64,000 nucleotides of DNA, taken from an uncultured Flavobacteriaceae bacterium (GTDB taxonomy: Bacteria; Bacteroidota; Bacteroidia; Flavobacteriales; Flavobacteriaceae). A program made the translations under genes and the position numbers. Where the stretch lies: the NCBI GenBank assembly GCA_947486785.1, contig CANKUU010000018.1, forward strand, positions 1 through 64,000. Reading direction: 5' to 3'. This document shows positions 21,532 to 30,773 of this stretch, piece by piece. The notes beneath the pieces were generated by a model. That model was not told where the DNA came from and did no database searches. It saw only the letters and a program-made list of their open reading frames with translations. How positions within the stretch are numbered: the stretch's first letter is position 1; every line of letters begins with the position of its first letter.

Positions 21532-22986
21532 TTATTTGTCTGCTAATTGTAATTCAGTATTTAAATTTTGAATCGTGTTAGTTTTAGGTTTTTTATCATA
21601 GCCTAAAATTTCAAGTAACTCTTCACTTTTTTGTTGTTCTCTAAATAATTGTGTTGTGATATTTTCATGTGCATCTTTATTTATTAAAATATGCTTGGGA
21701 GCAGGAATTAAACAATGCTGTAAACCTCCATAACCACCTATAGATTCTTGATAAGCTCCAATGTTGAAAAATCCTATATATAATGGTTTGTCTTTATGAT
21801 ATTTTGGTAAATAGATAGCATTCATGTGTTGTTCGCTATTATAATAATCATCACTATCACAGGTTAAACCTCCGAGAAGAACACGCTCATAAGAATCATT
21901 CCAACGGTTTATGGGCAACATAATAAAGCGTTTATTAATTGCCCAAGTATCTGGAAGTGTTGTGATGAATGAAGAGTTTATCATATTCCATTTTTCTCTA
22001 TCATTCTGCTGCTTTTGATACAAGACTTCATAAATTGCTCCACCACTTTCTCCAACAGTAAAACTTCCAAACTCTGTAAAAATATTAGGAACATCTACAC
22101 CTTCCTCTTCACAAGCAAGCTTAATTTGATTGATGATTTCATCAATAATGTATTCATAATCGAAATCAAATGCTAATGAGTTTTTAATAGGGAATCCACC
22201 TCCAATATTTAAACTGTCAAGAGTTGGACATATCTTTTTCAAACTTGTATAAACTTTAAGACATTTTAAAAGTTCATTCCAATAGTAAGCATTATCTCTA
22301 ATACCAGTATTGATAAAGAAATGAAGCATCTTAAGCTGTAATTTTGGGTTGTCTTTAATTTGTTTGTTATAAAAAGGCACAATGTTTTTATAACCTATAC
22401 CTAATCGAGAGGTATAAAATTCAAACTTGGGTTCTTCTTCTGCAGCAATACGAATGCCTATATTATAGTTTCCTTGGATCTCATTTGAGAGTAAATCAAT
22501 CTCTTCATAATTATCAATAATTGGAATACAATTTTTATGACCATTATTTATTAGTCTTGCAATATTAGTTACATATTGTGCTCGCTTAAAACCATTACTA
22601 ATAATAAAGGTATTGTTGTTTATTTTGCCTTCATTTTTTAGAGATTCAACAATATCTATATCAAAAGCCGAAGAGGTCTCAATATGTATATTATTCTTTA
22701 AAGCTTCATTTAAAACATGCTTGAAATGGGAGCTTTTTGTACAGTAGCAATAGTTATAGTTACCCTTATAATTATGTTTATTTATGGCATTATCAAACCA
22801 GACTTTTGATTTATTTATATTATCGGAAATCTTAGGTAAGTATGTGAATTTTAAAGGTGTTCCATAAGTTTCAACCAATTTGTTTAGGTTAATATCATGA
22901 AAGCGTAAGTGATCTTTTTCAAGAACAAATTCTTCTTGAGGAAAATCAAATGTCTGATTGATTAAATCAATATATTTTGTGTTCAT
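21532..22986 (-). CDS. speA: Arginine decarboxylase (PLP, alanine-racemase fold)
   Basis: 484 residues, group IV PLP decarboxylase. The PLP lysine is K84 in YCTKSSHF. Other family marks are the IETSSAFD segment, the glycine-rich phosphate loop NIGGGFP, and GGLTCDSDD, which holds the catalytic Cys/Asp pair. It is shorter than E. coli SpeA (~650) because the usual inserts are missing, as in other Bacteroidota. It makes agmatine from arginine for the agmatinase one base downstream. First gene of the operon. Start at ATG 22986; in its leader, bases 23015-23032 form a near-perfect inverted repeat (GAGAGCAT/ATGCTTTC), and 23057-23074 hold ATCAAAT-4-ATTTGAT. Confidence 0.88.
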   Translation of the reverse strand: MNTKYIDLINQTFDFPQEEFVLEKDHLRFHDINLNKLVETYGTPLKFTYLPKISDNINKSKVWFDNAINKHNYKGNYNYCYCTKSSHFKHVLNEALKNNIHIETSSAFDIDIVESLKNEGKINNNTFIISNGFKRAQYVTNIARLINNGHKNCIPIIDNYEEIDLLSNEIQGNYNIGIRIAAEEEPKFEFYTSRLGIGYKNIVPFYNKQIKDNPKLQLKMLHFFINTGIRDNAYYWNELLKCLKVYTSLKKICPTLDSLNIGGGFPIKNSLAFDFDYEYIIDEIINQIKLACEEEGVDVPNIFTEFGSFTVGESGGAIYEVLYQKQQNDREKWNMINSSFITTLPDTWAINKRFIMLPINRWNDSYERVLLGGLTCDSDDYYNSEQHMNAIYLPKYHKDKPLYIGFFNIGAYQESIGGYGGLQHCLIPAPKHILINKDAHENITTQLFREQQKSEELLEILGYDKKPKTNTIQNLNTELQLADK

Positions 22987-23599
22987 TATAAATATGATAA
23001 AAGTTATTAGAAAATGAGAGCATAAATGCTTTCCTAAAAAGAATTAATAACTTAAAATCAAATCATAATTTGATATTGCATTTTGGGGTCAAAACACAAT
23101 TTATACTGCGTAGATATACTTTTCAATACGGAAGTTAGCTTTAAATTTCGGTTACTTACTCCGTAAGCTTCTTTTGAATATGACTTCCTAATTTTCAAAA
23201 GACCGAACTTATAAACAGTTTTCACTTTGTTCAGCTAAAAGCTCCTATGATTAAAGCTTTCATATTACAAATAAAATATAAAAAATTGAATAAATGTATT
23301 TTTTTTTCATTTCCATTCCACACACATTATGCTTCCTTCCTACGTCGTCGCATAAAAAGTGTTCCATTAACATTGTAGAAGAAACTTTTTAGAATAAATT
23401 TTTTTAAAGAAACTTTAGTAACAACTTTCGCTTTTAGCCAAAGCTCAAGTTACATAACGCGGTACATTATAGTACAAATATATAATATGAGTAAAATGGC
23501 GAATACGGAGTATTTAACATAATTGCAGATATAACCAACACGTAGTGTTTTATATCGTTAGTAATTATGTTACAGCCATTTTACGACCTACAGTTGATT
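22987..23599. other. Leader and gene-free region upstream of the polyamine operon
   Basis: About 610 bases with no credible gene. It contains the untranslated leader of the arginine decarboxylase gene with two small inverted repeats (23015-23032 and 23057-23074). From ~23300 there is sequence resembling the region left of repeat C (CCATTCCACACACATTATGC compared with CCATTCCATACACATTTTGC near 34428). No promoter with an exact TAnnTTTG box was found. Confidence 0.4.
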
Positions 23600-24425
23600 T
23601 ATATTCGTAAGCTATAATTCTATTTTATGTAAAATATCCCAGAATGTTCTCGTTTCTATATAATCTTTATTACTTGGGTCATTAAACATTCAGATTTTAC
23701 TTTTCGTTTAAATCGAATATTCTGTACAATGGTTCATAATTTTTCAAATACACGATTCTAGAGAAACTTCACGTTAGATATTTGTAGCTATAATTAGACA
23801 TTATGTAAAATTGCCTCTTGCCAAAATCGCTCGATTGCTTTTTAAAAATAATTATGCTGTCGCAGTAATTTTTTTAAACACAATTTTCCAACGCTTGCCA
23901 ACGCCAAAAAAAGCTAACTTTTTAGATTAGTTTTAAACTTTACGTTGGTGAGGATATTCTCGGTGCATTTTTTTTCACGAGCTTTTCGTTAGGTTGCCAC
24001 AAGAGTATAAAATTTTCCATTGCTTAAATCCACACTTTAAAATTTCTATACACTTGTTATATGTGTAGCTCCGATTAAACTTCTTTTGTTTAGTACTTCT
24101 AACATTATGTCAAATAGAAACTCAACTTTTGAACTCTCTAAGGTTTTATTATTTCTTTTGTCTTGAAACAAAAGAAACAAAAATTCAAGACTGCATATAA
24201 TTTTGGAAACAATTACGGCTCGTTACGCTATATTTTAGACTATTTGGCGTTAAGAAAATGTACAGTGTACATTTTTAGGCAAATACCATTTGAAGACAGC
24301 TTTTAGTTAAGTGTTGTATCCAAATACAATCATCCACTGGATAATTGTATTCGTATAGCCTAAAATATGTACGCTCCACTCTCCTATTGTTTTAGCCAAA
24401 ATTTTATGAGGTCGAAACATAAGAA
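23600..24425 (+). repeat. Long diverged direct repeat, copy B
   Basis: Same order and orientation of blocks as copy A at 17480-18225, about 6.19 kb away. Shared landmarks: TTATGTAAAATATCCCAGAA at ~23624, CTTGGGTCATTAAACA at ~23673, GCTATAATTAGACATTATG at ~23786, CCAACGCTTGCCAACGCC at ~23887, TTGCCACAAGAG at ~23995, the 68-base near-identical hairpin-bearing block at 24154-24221, and ATTTTATGAGG at ~24400. The segments between are diverged or of different length. No open frame is supported inside. Confidence 0.8.
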
Positions 24426-24444
24426 CTACGAATAATAACAAAGT

Positions 24445-24615
24445 TTATGCCTCACTTTCTTCGATATTACCAACATCTACTCCATTACTGCTTACATCGG
24501 AAAGCACCTTTTCTATTACTTTCTCTTTAGCTTCAATTTTGTTTTTAGCTTTGCGTTCTAAAATGGCTGCCATTTTACCCATTCCTAGTATTCCGTTGAG
24601 TTTATCTATTGTCAT
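24445..24615 (-). CDS. Small 56-residue hypothetical protein
   Basis: An ATG at 24615 opens a 57-codon frame ending in TAA at 24445, beginning MTIDKLNGILGMGKMAAIL and continuing with a Lys/Glu/Ala-rich helical segment (ERKAKNKIEAKEKVIEKVL) and an acidic tail. It starts 18 bases after the stop of the minus-strand membrane protein at 24634, the spacing of an operon partner. It is probably a real small helical protein accompanying that gene. Not recognised. It is only supported by frame, start and context. Confidence 0.5.
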   Translation of the reverse strand: MTIDKLNGILGMGKMAAILERKAKNKIEAKEKVIEKVLSDVSSNGVDVGNIEESEA

Positions 24616-24633
24616 TTGGAATTTATAGCTTTG

Positions 24634-25200
24634 TTATAAAGCTTCCATAACTGGATGGTCAGAAGTTTCATAATTTGAAATAAGTTTTCCTGGATTTTCA
24701 GATGAAACTTGTAAGAAGTTAGAAAGTAGTCTAAATCTTAAATCTTTTGATTGTTCTGGGTTCTTTAAGCTATCAATCTGTGTTGATAATCCTTCATAAG
24801 TTCTACTTAATACTTCCTTGTGTGCATATTCCTCAATTAATCTTTTCGATAAGTTTAATTTTTTATTTGCAGAATATGTAAACCATAATACAGGAATATA
24901 CATTGGAATAATAGCCAAAACAATTCTAGGTAAACGTAAAATAACTTCTTCAAAAGATATTCCCTTAAATAAAAAGAATACACTAACTGCAACAGGAATC
25001 AAACTTACACCAATCATCAAGTTTATTCCTTGATTAAATCTTTTTTGCAGTTTTTCTGAAGAAGCAACTTCCTCCTCTTTTTTACTAGAAAAAGCAGAAC
25101 TAAGTCCTGCTGTTAATGAAAGTTGGCGCGCTGGCGAAATTCCATTAAAGTTTAATTCAAGTAAGCTATAATTGCAATAGCGGTTTAAGTTTTCACTCAA
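24634..25200 (-). pseudogene. Truncated two-TM membrane protein with repeat-derived N-terminus
   Basis: The 188-residue frame has two hydrophobic helices (~56-78 and ~88-110) and a C-terminal region (YEGLSTQIDSLKN, NYETSDHPVMEAL) like the C-terminal ends of larger Bacteroidota membrane proteins of unknown function. Its first ~28 residues are encoded by DNA at ~25118-25175 that matches the intergenic repeat near 34690-34740 (GTTGGCGCGCTGGC, then AGTTTAATTCA and AAGCTATAATT), and the ATG lies within an inverted repeat. The frame therefore looks like the 3' remnant of a longer gene joined to repeat sequence. It could still be expressed with the 56-residue gene downstream. Confidence 0.55.
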
Positions 25201-25210
25201 ACCGCTATTG
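25175..25210. repeat. 12-bp inverted repeat at a repeat-gene junction
   Basis: CAATAGCGGTTT (25175-25186) is the exact reverse complement of AAACCGCTATTG (25199-25210), with a 12-base loop. No T-run follows on either strand, so it is a weak terminator candidate. It sits at the edge of a block (25118-25174) shared with repeat C and contains the start codon of the truncated membrane-protein frame, so it may mark an old recombination end. Confidence 0.6.
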
Positions 25211-25248
25211 TTTGTGCACCGTACTAGGTACAGTTATTTGTCATATTT

Positions 25249-26907
25249 TTAGTTTGTTACACGCATCGGATTATCTAATGCCATAATTACAGGCTCTAAA
25301 TCCCTTGGGCCTGGCTGTGTGTAGTTTACGTTTGAAAATGGTGTTGTTCCTGGTCCGCCTGGGTTATAAAAAGCATCATAACCACCTTCTAAACTTGGAA
25401 TTTCTACGAATGTAATGTTTCTTGCCGCAGCCTCATCACCTTCAATAATAATGTCCATGTAATTGTCTCTATCTTCCATATAGCAATCTCCATATACTGT
25501 GCCATTAAAGCCTGCTACGTTTCCTAAATCTGATAAGCCCAATACTTTTAGGGTACCACCTTCAACTTGGTAATCCACACCGACATCCTCGATTAAAACT
25601 GTTGAACCGTCTGTACCTGTAGCGTGAATTCTAAAAAAACGTTCATAATCTGTAGGTAGCACTCCACGAACTCCATCTGGTGAAAAACCACCTGAGGTAA
25701 GTACACGAAGTCTGAAATCGCCACCACCATATAAATCAAATTCGTCGTTTTGCGGCAATCCCATATTCACAGTAGGATTGCTAACACCTTCACCAATAGC
25801 TTGGGTTCCTACGTGGTTCAGTTTAGCGCCCACTAATCTTGGTCCGTTATTTGGGTCGTATGGGCTTGTAGTGGTTTCCCAAGATAACCCCACAGCGCTT
25901 ACCATTTGGTTATTTGGCCCAGCCAACATTAACGGCGTATCACCTGTTACGATTTCTACTTTTACAGCAAAACGTGCATTTGGGTCTGTACTAGGCAGTC
26001 GGTTACCAAATTCACCAAAAACTACGATACAGTTACGTTCATTATTTTCAAAATTAGGTAGCATACCAATTGCCATTGGCGAAACAATTTCTCCCGTGTT
26101 CAATGTAACTTGAACATCATTTATATCTACTGTATTGGTTAATACTGGCCAACTGAACACTATAGGCATACCATCTAAACCCAAAGCACCATCTTTTAAA
26201 ACCTGCTGATAAGGCGTTTTTAATATATATCCATTAGCTAATTGCTGTTGCGTTACTGATGAAGTTAAGGATGCTGTATTATCGTCCCCACAATTAACAT
26301 CAGAGAGCCAAGCACCTCCTGCTTGTTCAACGAGTTGTTGTGTGATTTCTGTGCCAAGCAATCCAATAATATCTCCAAAACCATAGGATGCTGAAAGAAT
26401 TTTTGGGGTTTCTGACCAATAGTCAGCTCCAATTAGCGTTCCATCATAAAAAAGTGAAAAAGGCGGTGGCGGGAAACTAACTGTTATTTCAACAAGGTTA
26501 ATGGTAATAGTAGCATCAGTAGTACTTTGTCCATCACTAACTTGCACAGTTAATGTATATGTTGTGGTTGTATTTAGTGCTCCTGAAACGGTAATGAGTC
26601 CCGTTGTACTGTCTATTGCAAAGCTGTTATCGTCATTACTCGCAGTAATGCTGTAGCTTAAAACATCGTTATCTTCGTCAGTAGCTAAAACGTTTCCTAC
26701 CGAAGCGCCTATGGCTGCGTCACTAGTTATTGAAAAGGTTTGATTTTCGATTAAAGGCGCTTTGTTATTTATAGAATTATCGTCGTCGTCATTAGAGCAA
26801 CTTAATAAAAGAACAAATGCCCCTATTATTACTATTATTTTCGAATTCAGTGCTAATAACATATCCAGTGTTAATTTTATATAATTGTATTTTATCGTTT
26901 TAATCAT
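25249..26907 (-). CDS. Secreted lipoprotein with cadherin-like domain
   Basis: About 552 residues from ATG 26907. The hydrophobic stretch IIVIIGAFVLLLSC ends in a lipobox, followed by an Asp-rich SNDDDD linker typical of surface lipoproteins in Bacteroidota. A cadherin-like repeat (~residues 50-140, with ATDEDNDVLSYSI and VSDGQS) follows. The remaining ~400 residues form an unassigned domain with GDYER-type and PGPRDLEPV segments. Start choice: the frame opens at 26937 but overlaps the upstream gene by 17 bases; 26907 avoids this, and ATG 26862 would give a more ordinary signal peptide. Likely an outer-surface protein, co-transcribed with the genes upstream. Confidence 0.75.
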   Translation of the reverse strand: MIKTIKYNYIKLTLDMLLALNSKIIVIIGAFVLLLSCSNDDDDNSINNKAPLIENQTFSITSDAAIGASVGNVLATDEDNDVLSYSITASNDDNSFAIDSTTGLITVSGALNTTTTYTLTVQVSDGQSTTDATITINLVEITVSFPPPPFSLFYDGTLIGADYWSETPKILSASYGFGDIIGLLGTEITQQLVEQAGGAWLSDVNCGDDNTASLTSSVTQQQLANGYILKTPYQQVLKDGALGLDGMPIVFSWPVLTNTVDINDVQVTLNTGEIVSPMAIGMLPNFENNERNCIVVFGEFGNRLPSTDPNARFAVKVEIVTGDTPLMLAGPNNQMVSAVGLSWETTTSPYDPNNGPRLVGAKLNHVGTQAIGEGVSNPTVNMGLPQNDEFDLYGGGDFRLRVLTSGGFSPDGVRGVLPTDYERFFRIHATGTDGSTVLIEDVGVDYQVEGGTLKVLGLSDLGNVAGFNGTVYGDCYMEDRDNYMDIIIEGDEAAARNITFVEIPSLEGGYDAFYNPGGPGTTPFSNVNYTQPGPRDLEPVIMALDNPMRVTN

Positions 26908-26920
26908 TTTGTTTGCTTTT

Positions 26921-27298
26921 TTAATTTCTATTTTCACGTCTTTCTTTCATCTTCTTTTGTATCTCTTTTTGGGTATTTTTATACACCTTGTATTGTTCAG
27001 CAGAAAGTAAGGTTTTCATTTCTTTGTTTTTTGAACCTACTATCGATTTATATTCTCTGTATTTGGCAAATCTGCCCTTGGTACTCGTTTTTAAAGCTTT
27101 CATTTGAAGTACATACTTTTTTGTAATGTCTTCAAATATTGGTTTCTGCTCTTCGGATAAGTCTAGTTTTTCATAATATTGTTCTAACTGTTCTTTAAGT
27201 TGTGTTTGTTGTTCTTCTGTAAGTTTTCTTTCTTGTGCGAAAGCTATTGTGCTAATTAATAATAGGACTACTACGATACTGTTTTTTAATAATTTCAT
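26921..27298 (-). CDS. Periplasmic helical protein (Spy/DUF-like)
   Basis: 125 residues: a signal peptide (1-~21, ending AFAQ), then an all-helical charged protein with repeated L-T/S-x-E-Q motifs (LTEEQQTQLKEQL, LSEEQKPIFEDI, LSAEQYKVYKN), as in Spy/CpxP-like and related periplasmic chaperone or sensor proteins. Family assignment is by motif style only. It precedes the cadherin-type lipoprotein gene and follows the DUF6515-like gene on the minus strand, all probably one envelope-stress or surface-assembly transcript. Confidence 0.7.
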   Translation of the reverse strand: MKLLKNSIVVVLLLISTIAFAQERKLTEEQQTQLKEQLEQYYEKLDLSEEQKPIFEDITKKYVLQMKALKTSTKGRFAKYREYKSIVGSKNKEMKTLLSAEQYKVYKNTQKEIQKKMKERRENRN

Positions 27299-27372
27299 TT
27301 TTCTATTTTTTATTGTTTCTTATTTTTATAATTGCTACTCTAATCTGAGTTTTTTCCTTTATTTTTAAATAG

Positions 27373-27936
27373 TTACTCTTCTAAATCACCCACAACTTTA
27401 AACCCTTTACCATCTGGAGTGGTAACGACTTTATACAATTTAGCATCATATTCATAAAATGTTTTTCCATCTATTTCTATTTGTTCTGCTTCCTCTGGTA
27501 ATTCATAAACTATGATATTATCTGGTGCTTCTACCACTTTATATCCATTGCTAACAGATACATAATAAACTCCTCCAAAATAAAAGTAAGGTCTTCCTGC
27601 AATGACAATTTTTCGATAACCAACAGGTAAAACTTTTACCCTTACACCACGTGGTGCTGTTACTATAACATATCTTCCTCTGTTATACCTGTAATAACGC
27701 CCTTTGTAATAGTGATATCTAACCCCATTCCGTTTTACAACAACTGCTGTAGCGGGTAGTGTTCTTACTGCTCTTACAACAGGTGCTTTTCTTTTATAAA
27801 CCACTCTAGGACTTGTTGTTCTTATAACTGTTCTATTTGGTGTTTTTACTACTACTCTTCTCTGCGCATTTGATGTTTGTGTTATAAAAAGCATTCCTAG
27901 AAAACTTATTATAGTTACTGTTTTAATTATTTTCAT
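27373..27936 (-). CDS. DUF6515-like periplasmic protein
   Basis: 187 residues with a signal peptide (1-~24). It continues with a basic Arg/Val-rich segment (RRVVVKTPNRTV), then three repeats around a G-x-YY core followed by a GY-x-VV-type strand: YHYYKGRYYRYNRGRYVIV, PYFYFGGVYYVSVSNGY and TFYEYDAKLYKVV. This pattern is that of the DUF6515 family of exported proteins of unknown role. It lies 119 bases downstream of the beta-barrel protein gene, same strand, and may share its transcript. Confidence 0.75.
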   Translation of the reverse strand: MKIIKTVTIISFLGMLFITQTSNAQRRVVVKTPNRTVIRTTSPRVVYKRKAPVVRAVRTLPATAVVVKRNGVRYHYYKGRYYRYNRGRYVIVTAPRGVRVKVLPVGYRKIVIAGRPYFYFGGVYYVSVSNGYKVVEAPDNIIVYELPEEAEQIEIDGKTFYEYDAKLYKVVTTPDGKGFKVVGDLEE

Positions 27937-28055
27937 TTTTAATGTTTTAAATTATTTATACAACTCTCCTTCAAAAATAGTATGGCTTAAAAGGCTACTA
28001 AAATTTACTATACATAGACGTGAAATGTATAGAAGAATCCTATAAATGTATCTGC

Positions 28056-30761
28056 TTATAAATTATACCTAACCGTAAAAAAAACATAACGCGGTTGTAC
28101 GTAATACTCTGATGTGGTGGAAAAAGCTTCGTTATAATTGTTTTGGTTTATGGATTGGGTGTTCAAAATATTCTTAACCCCCAATCTGTATTCCCATTTA
28201 CTGTCTTTTTTGCTATAATAGAGATTGGCATTTAAAAAAGAATACGTGTTTAGTGTCTGTTGGTTATCGGAATAATTATAGAAGCTATAATCTGATGTAA
28301 AAGAAAAATCCTTTAAAAATACCATTTCTAGCTTCGCAAAGGGCATATCGGTATAAAAGCTGTTTTTAGTTCCTGAATTTGTAAAATTGTTTATGATAAG
28401 TTGGTAACCGACTTCAAAATTTGGCCCTTTTTTATAATTTGTCAAAACACTTGCCTTATAACGCTGTGTTAATGATTCCGATTTGGTTATTTCATCATCT
28501 ACCAAATTAAAATTATTGAGCCAAGACACATTAGCACTTAAGCCTACTTTATACTTACCAATGGTTTTATCCCAACGAAATATACCGTTAAGACTTTCGT
28601 CTGTTACGATTGAATTAATAGGTGTAGATACCGAGTTTATGCCTTGATAGATAAGATTATTTTTTATTGGGTCATTCATTTTTGTGTATCGTAATGATGC
28701 CAATACATTAGTATAATTAAACAAACTAAAACTACTGTAGTTCAGATTAAATGTATCGTACAGGCCATTTTTAATCTCATTACTCCCTTGAAATAGTGAA
28801 TTATAATTATTAAACACATAACCTTGTGCAACAGCATTAATGTCTGGGTATTCTACAGTTTTTGAATAGTTAAATCGTAAACTTTCAGATTTTTTAAACT
28901 GTAGATTGGCGTAAAAATTTGGTAATAGCTTCGTCTGTATATCTTCATATCTCTCTCCAAGCTGTTCATTAGTATATGTATAGCTATGAAGGTTTATTCC
29001 TGGTGCAAATGTCAATTTCCCAGTAACAAATTTATATGTTGCGCCTGCATATATATCAGAAAAATTTGAAGTCACATCATTATTAAACTCATCTTCAGCA
29101 AAGTCATTTACACTTCCATCATCCAAGGTTTGAAAAATTGAAGAATCGAAATTCTGTCTACTAAGAGTTCCTCCAAAAACAAAGTTTAAATTGCTTTTGT
29201 TATTTAGTACATTATAATAATTTACTTTAGCATCAAACTTGTTTGTATTAATTGTTTTATCTTGATTTAATCCGTAATCTTCTTGTGTGGTATCATAAGG
29301 AAATACATTAGAAAAAGGCAACATTACAACACTTGGGTTTTCCCCTAAACCTAAAAATGTGGCATTGTAAAAAGGATTTTCTTTAGACCATAAATGTTGA
29401 ACTTCGGCTGAAAAAATATTTTTGTCGTTTAAGGTATAATACAAATTTGCATTCTGATTAATAGAAAAAGGATTATCTTCTCTTAACTCATTTATGGTAT
29501 TATTAGCCATTGCTGTCGTAGACAAAACGCTACTATTTTCGTTTTGTTCAGATAGTTTTAAAAACACATCATAATCCAATTGAAAATTGCTATGCGGTTT
29601 ATAAGATGCACTTATTTTTCCTAGCCCTAACTTATTATCTTGAATAGAACTCGTGGTAATTTCCTCTGTGAGATCATCTAAAATATAATCTCTTGTTGTG
29701 ATTTCTTCAATATCTGTTTTTGATCCAGAATAAATAAAGAAACCGCTTAAATCAAGGCTTTTACTTGGTGCATAGCTAAAATTGGCAGCTCCAAATTTAG
29801 TTTCAACCTCATTTGCCATATTATTTTGAAGTAATGAAAAGCCTAAATTATCTGTAGTTAAATTAAGTGTAGTCCCTGTACCTTCAAGGCTTTTGAAACC
29901 ACCAGTAAACTTAAAGTAGTCTCTACGCGTGAAGGGTATTTCGCCAATATTATTGATATCGGTTATGATATTGACACTATATTCAGGACTGTAATAAAAT
30001 AATTTGGGATGCACTAAATAGCGTTCGTTTGGGCCACCACCAGCCGTAATATCCCCAAACCAAAAATTCTTCTTTCCTTCTTTAAGTTTAATGTTGATAG
30101 CCATACTATCTTCATTATCCATAACCCTTTTTAGCTGTGATATTTCGTTGTAGTTTTTAAGTACTTCTACTTTTTCGATAGCACTCGATGGAATATTTTC
30201 TACAGCCAGTTTAGAATCTCCGTCGAAAAAATCTTTTCCTTCTACCATTACCTTTTGTACGCGTTTACCTTCAACCTCAATTTCTCCATCGTCATTAATT
30301 TCTACTCCTGGCAATTTTTTAAGCACATCGCCTAATTTCTTCTCTGTTCCATTTTTAAAAGAATCGGCATTATACACAATGGTATCTCCTTTGACGGTAA
30401 TTGGCATTTCATAGGTTAATACAACTTCATCTAATTGATTATCGTAATCGTGTAGTGTAAAGTTTTTTTCAATATCTACAGACGATTCGGTTAGGTTTAA
30501 GGACTCAGAGATGGTTTTGTATCCTAAAAAACTAACTTTTAAAGTATAGTTAGCACTTTTTTCAAGCGAAAGCTGGTATCTACCTTTATTATTAGCAACT
30601 GAATATGAAGCTAATTTTTTTGTTACACTATTTATAGCGACCACATTTGCAGATTCTAATGGTGTGCCAATACTATCTTTTATAGATCCTGAAATATTAA
30701 TCTCCTGGGAAAAAGAATTGAAAAAAAACATCAGACATAGTATGCATATAACTTTATTCAT
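28056..30761 (-). CDS. Outer-membrane beta-barrel protein (TonB receptor-like)
   Basis: 901 residues. Signal peptide 1-18; a carboxypeptidase-regulatory-like beta-sandwich (~20-105, with SGSIKDSIGTPLESANV); a plug-like domain (~130-225, with GDVLKKLPGVEINDDG and VMVEGKDFFDG); then a long beta-barrel to an aromatic C-terminus (YVFFTVRYNL). This is the architecture of the outer-membrane beta-barrel family (OMP_b-brl_3) of Bacteroidota; no N-terminal TonB box was identified. The substrate is unknown. It starts 12 bases after the stop of the GLPGLI gene, so the two are probably co-expressed. Confidence 0.88.
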   Translation of the reverse strand: MNKVICILCLMFFFNSFSQEINISGSIKDSIGTPLESANVVAINSVTKKLASYSVANNKGRYQLSLEKSANYTLKVSFLGYKTISESLNLTESSVDIEKNFTLHDYDNQLDEVVLTYEMPITVKGDTIVYNADSFKNGTEKKLGDVLKKLPGVEINDDGEIEVEGKRVQKVMVEGKDFFDGDSKLAVENIPSSAIEKVEVLKNYNEISQLKRVMDNEDSMAINIKLKEGKKNFWFGDITAGGGPNERYLVHPKLFYYSPEYSVNIITDINNIGEIPFTRRDYFKFTGGFKSLEGTGTTLNLTTDNLGFSLLQNNMANEVETKFGAANFSYAPSKSLDLSGFFIYSGSKTDIEEITTRDYILDDLTEEITTSSIQDNKLGLGKISASYKPHSNFQLDYDVFLKLSEQNENSSVLSTTAMANNTINELREDNPFSINQNANLYYTLNDKNIFSAEVQHLWSKENPFYNATFLGLGENPSVVMLPFSNVFPYDTTQEDYGLNQDKTINTNKFDAKVNYYNVLNNKSNLNFVFGGTLSRQNFDSSIFQTLDDGSVNDFAEDEFNNDVTSNFSDIYAGATYKFVTGKLTFAPGINLHSYTYTNEQLGERYEDIQTKLLPNFYANLQFKKSESLRFNYSKTVEYPDINAVAQGYVFNNYNSLFQGSNEIKNGLYDTFNLNYSSFSLFNYTNVLASLRYTKMNDPIKNNLIYQGINSVSTPINSIVTDESLNGIFRWDKTIGKYKVGLSANVSWLNNFNLVDDEITKSESLTQRYKASVLTNYKKGPNFEVGYQLIINNFTNSGTKNSFYTDMPFAKLEMVFLKDFSFTSDYSFYNYSDNQQTLNTYSFLNANLYYSKKDSKWEYRLGVKNILNTQSINQNNYNEAFSTTSEYYVQPRYVFFTVRYNL

Positions 30762-30773
30762 AATTGATTGTTT

